Shown piece after piece: positions 1 to 4,516 of a stretch of DNA of 6,042 nt; position 1 is the stretch's first letter; each line of letters begins with the position of its first letter. Both the position numbers and the translations under genes were made by a program. Under the pieces are notes generated by a model, which worked only from the letters and a program-made list of their open reading frames with translations, did not search any database and was not told the DNA's origin. Source of the DNA: Candidatus Bathyarchaeota archaeon B23 (GTDB lineage Archaea > Thermoproteota > Bathyarchaeia > TCS64 > B23); the NCBI GenBank assembly GCA_001593875.1, contig LUCA01000049.1:1-6042 (forward strand), read 5' to 3'.

Positions 1-936
1 GAGCTCCCAGGCGTCAGGGACGCCACCGTCGAGGTCTGGTTCGAGGCTGAGAGCTCCCTGGGGACCATCCCCATCAGGGCCATAGACCCCCTGGAGTGGA
101 GCCAGGTCGCCTACATGGAGCCTGGATGGCCGGAGGGGGAGGATATCTTCGAGAGGATGAATAGGTCCGCCACCTCGGCCATGCTGGAGCGGGGGGCGGC
201 CGAGAGATTGGGCGTCGACCTCAACGAGACCTTCCTCATCAAGCTGAAGTACAGGGTCTACCCCTTCGAGGTGGTGGGCTTCTTCGGCCGCAAGCCCAGG
301 GGAGCCTGGAGGATGCAGAATCCCACGCTCTACGTCCACAGGGATTTCCTGAAGCACGTGAAGGAGAAGTACATCCGGCAGGTGAGGGTCCTCGTGAGGC
401 TGGAGGAGGACGCCGACCTGGAGGCCTTCCAGGAGGCCGTGGAGGCCCTGGACCCCAACGTGGATGAGGTGGATATAGTCGAGCTGAGGCTTAGGGAGGC
501 GAGGGAGAACATCTTCCTCATGGGGCCAAAGCATGTGGAGGAGCTGGGCGTCTACTTCTCAGCCGTCGTCTCCTCCGTCGGCGTCGCCCTGATAACCCTG
601 ACGATGATCAGAAGCCGGTGGAGGGAGCTGACCATCCTGGCGACCAGGGGCTTCTCCTGGAGGCAGATCGCCTCCAGCCTCATCCTGGAGATGCTGGGAG
701 TCATCCTCTTCTCCGTCGCCATAGGGTCGGCGGTGGGCTTCATCAGCCTCCGCGGCGAGACGGCCCTCTTCAACGCGGCCGTCGCCACCTATATAGAGCG
801 CCGCATCGTATTCTCCCAGGCGGCGAAGATGTCCCTCCTCTCCATCGCCCTCACCGTCTCCCTCGCATCCATACTGCCGATTCTCCTAGCCTCGAGGATC
901 GTCTCCAGGAGGCCCGTATTGATGATAGAGGAGTGA
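1..936 (+). CDS. FtsX/MacB-type ABC transporter permease, 5' end outside window
   Basis: The frame is open from the first base, so the gene begins upstream; 311 C-terminal residues are visible. The first ~180 residues are soluble and look like the extracytoplasmic (MacB-PCD-like) domain typically placed before the FtsX core, with alternating beta-type segments such as VYPFEVVGFFG. Three hydrophobic segments follow, at about nt 544-609, 679-750 and 829-903. The first is followed by RSRWRELTILATRGFSWRQI, the charged cytoplasmic loop expected to contact the ATPase in FtsX-like permeases. It ends RRPVLMIEE and stops five bases before the ATPase start, so the two are surely co-transcribed. Family knowledge: such permeases do not form a classical import channel but transmit ATPase movement to extracytoplasmic substrates (lipoproteins, peptides, drugs). 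The substrate here cannot be told. An in-frame ATG at 115 is internal and should not be taken as the start. Confidence 0.9.
   Translation, partial: ELPGVRDATVEVWFEAESSLGTIPIRAIDPLEWSQVAYMEPGWPEGEDIFERMNRSATSAMLERGAAERLGVDLNETFLIKLKYRVYPFEVVGFFGRKPRGAWRMQNPTLYVHRDFLKHVKEKYIRQVRVLVRLEEDADLEAFQEAVEALDPNVDEVDIVELRLREARENIFLMGPKHVEELGVYFSAVVSSVGVALITLTMIRSRWRELTILATRGFSWRQIASSLILEMLGVILFSVAIGSAVGFISLRGETALFNAAVATYIERRIVFSQAAKMSLLSIALTVSLASILPILLASRIVSRRPVLMIEE
928..933 (+). promoter_or_regulatory. Ribosome binding site for the ABC ATPase
   Basis: GAGGAG lies eight bases before the ATG at 942 and overlaps the last codons of the permease gene. It supports 942 as the ATPase start and translational coupling of the pair. 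Confidence 0.7.
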
Positions 937-941
937 TCGAG

Positions 942-1832
942 ATGTCTCCAGCTGTGGTAGTTAAGGACCTGATCAAGATTTATCGACTGGGCTCGGTGGA
1001 GGTTCAGGCCCTTAGGGGGTTGAGCATGACGGTTGAGCGGGGGGAGATGGTCTCCCTCATAGGCCCCTCGGGGTCGGGGAAGACGACGCTCCTCAACATC
1101 ATCGGTGGCCTGGACACCGCTACGGCGGGCTACGTCAAGGTCTTCGACGTGGAGGTGACGGAGCTGACGCCCCCCCAGCTCGTGGAGTATCGCCGTAAGA
1201 CCGTCGGCCACGTCTTCCAGACCATGAATCTCATACCGACGCTGACGGCCGCCGAGAATGTCGAGCTCCCGATGATGGCGCTGGGCATCCCCAAGGAGGA
1301 GCGGCGTAAGAGGGTTGAGGAGCTCATCGACGTCGTCGGCCTGAAGCATAGGATGAACCACAAGCCCGGGGAGCTGAGCGGCGGTGAACAACAGCGGGTC
1401 GCCCTGGCTGCGGCCCTGGCGAATGACCCGCCGCTGATATTGGCCGATGAGCCGACGGGGGAGCTGGACACGGTGAACGCCAAGATCGTCGTCGACTACC
1501 TGCGTCGGGTCAACGAGGAGATGGGTAAGACCATCATCATGGTCACCCACGACCCGGCGGTGGCGAGGGTCGCCGACCGCATCCTCCGCATCGAGGACGG
1601 CGTCATAAGGGCTGAGGCCCCGCCGATAGGTGAGGAGGTGGCGGGGCCAGCCTCCTACGCCGAGACGCTGAGGGGGAGGATCATGGAGATGAGGGCCCAG
1701 CTCAAGAGGCTGGAGGACGACTTCAGGGAGGGCCGGATCACGGGCGACGAATACGCTGATAAGCGGGGGAGGCTGAAGAGGACCATCGAGGTGTTGGAGG
1801 AGGAGCTACACCGTCTAGGCGTGGTCCATTAG
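942..1832 (+). CDS. ABC transporter ATP-binding protein (MacB/LolD class) with C-terminal coiled-coil/SHOCT-like tail
   Basis: A 296-residue ATPase with all motifs intact: Walker A GPSGSGKT (41-48), Q-loop VFQ (91-93), signature LSGGEQQ (145-151), Walker B LILADE (165-170), D-loop near ELD (174-176) and H-loop His203. The LSGGEQQRVALAAALANDP and ADEPTGELD blocks are typical of the MacB/LolD/FtsE class, which agrees with the FtsX-type permease directly upstream. The usual ATPase core ends near residue 225. About 70 further residues follow: a Pro/Gly-rich linker (226-238), then a charged helical stretch (240-292) whose part LKRLEDDFREGRITGDEY resembles the short SHOCT motif. The frame stays open upstream to 618, but that part overlaps the permease in another frame; ATG 942 has the ribosome site and begins the conserved N-terminus. 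Likely energises export or extracytoplasmic mechanotransmission; substrate unknown. Confidence 0.95.
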   Translation: MSPAVVVKDLIKIYRLGSVEVQALRGLSMTVERGEMVSLIGPSGSGKTTLLNIIGGLDTATAGYVKVFDVEVTELTPPQLVEYRRKTVGHVFQTMNLIPTLTAAENVELPMMALGIPKEERRKRVEELIDVVGLKHRMNHKPGELSGGEQQRVALAAALANDPPLILADEPTGELDTVNAKIVVDYLRRVNEEMGKTIIMVTHDPAVARVADRILRIEDGVIRAEAPPIGEEVAGPASYAETLRGRIMEMRAQLKRLEDDFREGRITGDEYADKRGRLKRTIEVLEEELHRLGVVH

Positions 1833-1834
1833 AA

Positions 1835-1959
1835 GGGGTTACCAGCTTCCGCGGCTTCGCGTAGCCGAGGACTACACTACCACCGCAGACGGAGCGCGGT
1901 TTAACTTCCGAGTTCGGTATGGGTTCGGGTGGTTCCCGCGCCCTCTGGCCGGTAACCCC
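1835..1959 (-). rRNA. rrf: 5S ribosomal RNA
   Basis: Read on the minus strand, the gene starts GGGGTTACC and ends GGTAACCCC, giving a nine-pair terminal helix I (1951-1959 with 1835-1843). The 5S hallmark CCGAACTCGGAAGTTAA lies in the beta arm (complement at about 1900-1916), with CGAACCCATACC just before it. Size is about 125 nt, normal for archaea. No 16S or 23S rRNA is near it in this window, so it is unlinked, as in many Thermoproteota and some other archaea. Its own TATA box lies 26-27 bases upstream, within the ASCH gene. Only a short TTCT follows the 3' end, so a strong T-run terminator is not evident. Exact ends are set by helix I and may be off by one or two bases. Confidence 0.96.
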
Positions 1960-1976
1960 GGAAGGGTGGAGGGGGG

Positions 1977-2303
1977 CTACTCTTTAAACCTTTCGCCCAG
2001 ATGCCGGAACTCGATGACCCAGACCCGAAGGTCCGCGTCCCAGTGGTTGTAGATGTTGACCCAGGCTCTCCTAAACTCCTCTAGGGTTTTGAAGCCCTCC
2101 CTTCTGGCCTCCTCCTCCGTCATCTCCCCCAGCCGCTGAGGATATATCTTAAGCACCCTAACCCTATCCGGCAGCAGCTCGCCTCCGACCCTTATGGGAT
2201 AGATCCCTCCAACCCTCAGCCTCGGCCTCCGAAGCCTCCGGGTCTCGATTTTGACGCCGCTCCTGATAAGGGATATGTAGCGCCGTTTGAAGGCGAGACT
2301 CAA
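1977..2303 (-). CDS. ASCH-domain (PUA-like) protein, candidate N4-acetylcytidine amidohydrolase
   Basis: A 108-residue single-domain protein. It opens SLAFKRRYISLIRSGVKIETRR, the usual ASCH start (hydrophobic strand, helix, then S-G-x-K-x-x-T-x-R). VGGIYPIRVGG follows (strand leading to the pocket), then ARREGFKTLEEFRRAW (66-81) and a final strand VWVIEFRHL. ASCH domains are PUA-like folds that bind or modify RNA or nucleosides. From memory, E. coli YqfB, an ASCH N4-acetylcytidine amidohydrolase, uses Lys21, Thr24 and Glu74; by eye these align with Lys18, Thr21 and Glu69 here, but that activity is an inference. The start is TTG at 2303, the only plausible one: no ATG or GTG lies nearby in frame, and a longer frame upstream to 2807 would run antisense through the tRNA gene. 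No good ribosome site is seen, so a leaderless or short-leader mRNA is possible. It lies 17 bases upstream of the 5S. Confidence 0.85.
   Translation of the reverse strand: MSLAFKRRYISLIRSGVKIETRRLRRPRLRVGGIYPIRVGGELLPDRVRVLKIYPQRLGEMTEEEARREGFKTLEEFRRAWVNIYNHWDADLRVWVIEFRHLGERFKE
1983..1988 (-). promoter_or_regulatory. TATA box of the 5S rRNA gene, inside the ASCH coding region
   Basis: On the minus strand GCGAAAGG-TTTAAA-GAG: a TTTAAA core with a purine-rich BRE-like stretch before it. Its centre is 26-27 bases upstream of the 5S 5' end (1959), the canonical archaeal spacing. It overlaps the last codons of the ASCH gene (ERFKE). Confidence 0.75.
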
Positions 2304-2355
2304 CTCAGAGGAGGGTGGAGACCTCGAGGATAAGGATGTTGTATCTCGGGCAACC

Positions 2356-2362
2356 TTTATTA
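2356..2362. promoter_or_regulatory. TATA-like element between ASCH gene and tRNA-Trp
   Basis: TTTATTA lies in the 86-base gap between the divergent ASCH and tRNA-Trp genes. On the plus strand its centre is 31 bases before the mature tRNA, giving a predicted leader of about five bases. On the minus strand the complement (TAATAAA) would place a start near 2333, some 30 bases before the TTG of the ASCH gene. A weaker minus-strand CTTATC at about 2328-2333 would instead give a nearly leaderless ASCH transcript. Assignment to the tRNA is the more secure of the two. Confidence 0.55.
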
Positions 2363-2389
2363 GGTGAAAAGGAGTGGGTGAGAGATGGT

Positions 2390-2518
2390 GGGGCCGTGGT
2401 CTAGCCAGGTATGACGTCGGGCTCCAGAACAGATTTGGGTTTACCGACCCCTCCTGGGGGATGAGGAGGTTTTGGAGCGGAAACCCGAATGTCGGAGGTT
2501 CGAATCCTCCCGGCCCCA
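2390..2518 (+). tRNA. trnW: tRNA-Trp(CCA) with intron
   Basis: Exon 1 is 2390-2427 and exon 2 about 2483-2518. The acceptor stem GGGGCCG/CGGCCCC (2390-2396, 2511-2517) pairs perfectly, and the discriminator is A2518. The D arm has GTC/GAC with AGCCAGGTA in the loop. The anticodon stem TCGGG (2417-2421) pairs with CCCGA (2484-2488) across the intron. The anticodon loop CTCCAGA gives anticodon CCA (2424-2426), hence Trp. The T arm is GGAGG-TTCGAAT-CCTCC (2494-2510). The 3' CCA is not encoded (ACCG follows). The spliced product is about 74 nt with every invariant position present, so it should be functional. It serves UGG decoding. A TATA-like box lies 31 bases upstream, and a DNA glycosylase gene begins 22 bases downstream on the same strand. 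Confidence 0.95.
2428..2482 (+). other. Archaeal-type tRNA intron in tRNA-Trp (about 55 nt)
   Basis: This stretch interrupts the anticodon loop between positions 37 and 38, the commonest archaeal intron site. Intron bases TGGAG (2473-2477) can pair with CTCCA (2422-2426) of exon 1 to build the central helix of a bulge-helix-bulge, and AAC/GTT (2428-2430, 2469-2471) can form an inner helix. The 3' bulge would be six bases rather than the usual three. Two small hairpins are possible inside: GGGT/ACCC (2437-2440, 2447-2450) and, as an alternative, CCTCCT/AGGAGG (2450-2455, 2464-2469). No box C (RUGAUGA) or box D (CUGA) is seen, so it is not the box C/D guide intron known from euryarchaeal tRNA-Trp. 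Boundaries may shift by one or two bases. Confidence 0.8.
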
Positions 2519-2540
2519 CCGAGATGAGGAAGCTATCGAG

Positions 2541-3017
2541 ATGAGTAAGGAGTGGACCCCACCCAGCTGGATGTATCGCGGTAGACGACCCTCCACGGAT
2601 TCGGCGTATCTCGAGAACCTGACTCGATGCATCTTTCAGGCGGGGCTGAGCTGGCGCACCATCACGAGGAGATGGCCCAACTTCAGGAGGGCCTTCCAGG
2701 GCTTCGACGTGGAGGCCGTCGCCTCCTACGGCGAGGAGGACGTCAGGCGCCTGATGGAGGACGAGGGGATCATCAGGAATCGGAGGAAGATCCAAGCTGC
2801 CATCCATAACGCCCAGGAGTTCAAGCGGATAGCGGAGGAGTATGGGAGCTTCCAGAGATGGCTCGACGGCCTAGACAAGTCCGACAACTACGCCGCAGTA
2901 GTCCGCAGCCTCATGGAGCGCTTCAGGCATGTAGGCGAGACCACCGCCCGCCTCTTCCTCTACGCCGTCGGCGAGGAGATAGAGTTCCCAGAGCTAGGTC
3001 ATAGACGGAGGGGATAA
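2541..3017 (+). CDS. Tag-like (3-methyladenine DNA glycosylase I family) HhH DNA glycosylase
   Basis: A 158-residue protein with the family core: FQAGLSWRT (32-40), NFRRAFQGFDVEAVAS (47-62), EEDVRRLMEDEGIIRNRRKI (65-84, the helix-hairpin-helix region) and FRHVGETTARLFLYAVG (128-144). These match E. coli Tag blocks QAGLSW, FDPVKVAAMQEEDVERLVQDAGIIRHRGKI and FKFVGTTICYSFMQACG. Trp38 corresponds to the base-stacking Trp46 of Tag. It is shorter than the ~187-residue E. coli enzyme. It lacks the N-terminal YHDNEWG motif, the base-recognising Glu38 (Cys30 or Arg29 lies there) and the C-terminal His/Cys zinc ligands, so substrate range may differ; base-excision repair of alkylated DNA is an inference. 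ATG 2541 is chosen because GAGG (2526-2529) lies upstream; a longer frame from 2472 lies in the tRNA gene. No separate promoter is seen, so it may be transcribed with the tRNA. Confidence 0.8.
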   Translation: MSKEWTPPSWMYRGRRPSTDSAYLENLTRCIFQAGLSWRTITRRWPNFRRAFQGFDVEAVASYGEEDVRRLMEDEGIIRNRRKIQAAIHNAQEFKRIAEEYGSFQRWLDGLDKSDNYAAVVRSLMERFRHVGETTARLFLYAVGEEIEFPELGHRRRG

Positions 3018-3056
3018 CCCCTAGGCCTCCCCCCTTTTAACCTACAGATTCTCCTC

Positions 3057-3125
3057 GGCCTCTGAGGGTAGGCCCACCTCCGGAAGGCGTGAGGTCGCCG
3101 ATGATTCCGCCACCCTCCGAGGGCC
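3057..3125. repeat. Imperfect long inverted repeat / hairpin in intergenic region
   Basis: In the 192-base gap 3018-3209, outer arms GGCCTCTGAGGGT (3057-3069) and ACCCTCCGAGGGCC (3112-3125) pair over about 12 positions with one mismatch and one bulge. Inside, CGGAA/TTCCG (3081-3085, 3105-3109) and GGCG/CGCC (3086-3089, 3096-3099) form a second stem with loop TGAGGT. It precedes the 3210-gene promoter, so it belongs to the end of the glycosylase transcript or to an independent small RNA, not to the leader of the next gene. Function unknown. Confidence 0.45.
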
Positions 3126-3144
3126 TTATCGGACACCAAATACG

Positions 3145-3150
3145 TTTTTT
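3145..3150 (+). terminator. T6 run, candidate terminator of the glycosylase transcript
   Basis: TTTTTT lies about 20 bases after the hairpin and 128 bases after the glycosylase stop, on the coding strand. Archaeal RNA polymerase stops at T-runs with or without a hairpin. A nearer but shorter TTTT lies at 3035-3038. Confidence 0.4.
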
Positions 3151-3167
3151 AACTCTCAACTTAAGAC

Positions 3168-3181
3168 TTTTATATATAAAA
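3168..3181 (+). promoter_or_regulatory. Strong palindromic TATA box for the solute-binding protein gene
   Basis: TTTTATATATAAAA is a perfect 14-base palindrome in an AT-rich island, centred about 35 bases before the ATG at 3210. Transcription would begin near 3200, giving a leader of roughly ten bases that still includes the GTGAT ribosome site. It is the most consensus-like TATA box in the window, which fits an abundant binding protein. Confidence 0.75.
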
Positions 3182-3200
3182 CAAGAACAGCGATTATAGA

Positions 3201-3205
3201 GTGAT
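3201..3205 (+). promoter_or_regulatory. Ribosome binding site for the solute-binding protein
   Basis: GTGAT, complementary to the AUCAC part of the archaeal 16S 3' tail, lies four bases before ATG 3210. It is the less common register of the anti-Shine-Dalgarno pairing but at good spacing. Confidence 0.5.
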
Positions 3206-3209
3206 ATAG

Positions 3210-4496
3210 ATGGAGAGAGGCACTCTTCTCGTAGCTGTCGTTTTTATCGTAGGTCTAGTGATAGGCGTACCGGTTGGATACTTCTTGATGCCCGCTAAGA
3301 CGGTGGAGGTTGAGGTTCCCAAGGTGGTGGAGAAGGAGGTGCCCGTCCCCGCCCTCAGCGGAACCATACCCATAGGTGTGCTCTACGCCGCAACGGGGCA
3401 CATCGATACGGCGGGGGTGGCCGCCCACATCGCCATCGAAGAGGTGAATGAATACGTAAAGACGCTTGGATTGGATGTGGAGTTCGTCCTGGTGGAGGAG
3501 TGTTCTGAGGGTCAGGCGACCATAGCGCTGGAGAAGTTCCAGAGCATGGTCGCCAGGGGCGTTAAGGTGGTGGCAGGCCCCAACTGGAGCTCTCAGTGTA
3601 AGGCCATCAAGGATTATGCGGATGAGCATCACATCGTCGTCTTCAGCGATGGCTCCACCTCACCGGTGTTGGCCATCGCCGACGACTACATCTTCAGGCT
3701 GCCGGTCACCGACGCCACTCAGAGCAAAGCCCTCGCCCAGGCCATCTGGGAGACGGGGGTTAGACATCTGGTGGTGGTTCAGAGGGCCGATGCGTGGGGA
3801 GATGGATGCTACGAGACGATAAAGGAGTCGTTCGAGGCCCTCGGAGGATCGATCGACGGCCACATCCGATACGACACCGAGAAGACGGAGTTCTCGGCTG
3901 AGGCAGCCACCCTCAACGACATCATCGTCTCGCTGAACGAGAAATACGGCAAGGAGACGGTGGGCATCGGGGCATGGTCCTTCGGGGAGTTCACCGCCTT
4001 CTACTCAGCCTGTAAGGAGTATCCAGCCCTCGTCGACGCGCTCTGGTTCGGCTCAGATGGTTACGGGCGATCCACAACCCTCATCGAGGAGGTCCCCGAG
4101 TGCTATAAGACCCGGTTCCTCTGTATGATAATGGGCACCATCAAGTCGAGCAGGTATAAGGCCTTCGAGGAGAAGTTCGTTGAGAGATCGGGAGGGCGGC
4201 TACCCAGCACCTATAACACCCACATGTATGACATCATCTGGCTGCTAGCCAAGGCCATACTGGAGGCCGGCGTCTACGATGGGGCGGCTGTTAAGGAGGC
4301 TATACCGATAGTGGCTGAGCAGTACTTTGGAGCGTGTGGATGGACGAAGCTGAATGAATATGGAGACAGAGCTGAGTCGAACTATGAGCTGTACACCATA
4401 GAGCTCAACGCCGCAGGGCAGCCAGAGTGGGTTCTCGCAGCCACCTTCGACTCCGCTACGGGCAAGCTGACGTGGATCATCCCGATAATGGATTAA
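3210..4496 (+). CDS. Branched-chain amino acid-type ABC transporter solute-binding protein (LivK-like), membrane-anchored
   Basis: A 428-residue protein. Residues 5-27 are one hydrophobic segment, probably an uncleaved anchor or signal peptide, since no lipobox Cys is seen. A Val/Glu/Pro/Lys linker (31-48) follows, then a type I periplasmic-binding fold starting TIPIGVLYAATG (52-63). Family blocks are visible: GVAAHIAIEEVN (69-80), the ligand-loop region GPNWSSQC (123-130), SDGSTSPVLA (146-155), YIFRLPVTDATQSKALAQAI (160-179), and in the second lobe VDALWFGSDG and THMYDIIWLLAKAI. These place it with LivK/AmiC-like receptors (Peripla_BP_6). The ligand could be branched-chain amino acids, amides, urea or short peptides. 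Seven Cys occur in the external domain. It has its own promoter and converges on livM/livH-like genes on the other strand, which very likely encode its channel. Confidence 0.92.
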   Translation: MERGTLLVAVVFIVGLVIGVPVGYFLMPAKTVEVEVPKVVEKEVPVPALSGTIPIGVLYAATGHIDTAGVAAHIAIEEVNEYVKTLGLDVEFVLVEECSEGQATIALEKFQSMVARGVKVVAGPNWSSQCKAIKDYADEHHIVVFSDGSTSPVLAIADDYIFRLPVTDATQSKALAQAIWETGVRHLVVVQRADAWGDGCYETIKESFEALGGSIDGHIRYDTEKTEFSAEAATLNDIIVSLNEKYGKETVGIGAWSFGEFTAFYSACKEYPALVDALWFGSDGYGRSTTLIEEVPECYKTRFLCMIMGTIKSSRYKAFEEKFVERSGGRLPSTYNTHMYDIIWLLAKAILEAGVYDGAAVKEAIPIVAEQYFGACGWTKLNEYGDRAESNYELYTIELNAAGQPEWVLAATFDSATGKLTWIIPIMD

Positions 4497-4499
4497 AAA
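4495..4499 (-). terminator. T-run terminator for livM-like gene
   Basis: On the minus strand TTTTT (forward AAAAA) lies 16 bases after the livM stop. It shares two bases with the TAA stop of the facing binding-protein gene. No hairpin is needed for archaeal termination of this kind. Confidence 0.5.
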
Positions 4500-4511
4500 C
4501 AACCCCCTCCC

Positions 4512-4516
4512 TTTTT
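4512..4516 (+). terminator. T-run terminator for the solute-binding protein gene
   Basis: TTTTT lies 16 bases after the stop codon of the binding-protein gene, following a pyrimidine tract. Its last two bases are part of the TAA stop (4515-4517 complement) of the facing livM-like gene. Confidence 0.5.

Noticed and set aside
618..941. Longer N-terminus for the ABC ATPase
   Set aside because: This part overlaps the permease gene in another frame, has a His/Pro/Arg-rich composition unlike a protein domain, and the ATG at 942 has a ribosome site and the conserved start.
789..1550. 253-codon open frame opposite the ABC genes
   Set aside because: It is antisense to well-conserved ATPase motifs, and its composition (Arg, His, Leu-rich, low-complexity) is that of a G+C-rich shadow frame.
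2428..2482. Box C/D guide RNA within the tRNA-Trp intron
   Set aside because: GGATGAGG only faintly resembles box C, no CUGA box D is present, and the intron is too short for the known guide-type intron.
2472..2540. Longer start for the glycosylase at a TTG inside the tRNA intron
   Set aside because: The encoded residues come from the intron, tRNA exon 2 and the spacer; family similarity begins after ATG 2541.
2304..2807. Upstream extension of the ASCH frame to an ATG at 2807
   Set aside because: It would run antisense through the glycosylase N-terminus and the whole tRNA-Trp gene, and has no ASCH similarity there.
3057..3125. C/D-type small RNA in the intergenic hairpin
   Set aside because: CTGA and ATGAT occur but in the wrong order and not as full boxes.
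3255..3863. Minus-strand open frames opposite the solute-binding protein gene
   Set aside because: They are shadows of a clearly conserved gene, without ribosome sites or recognisable domains.
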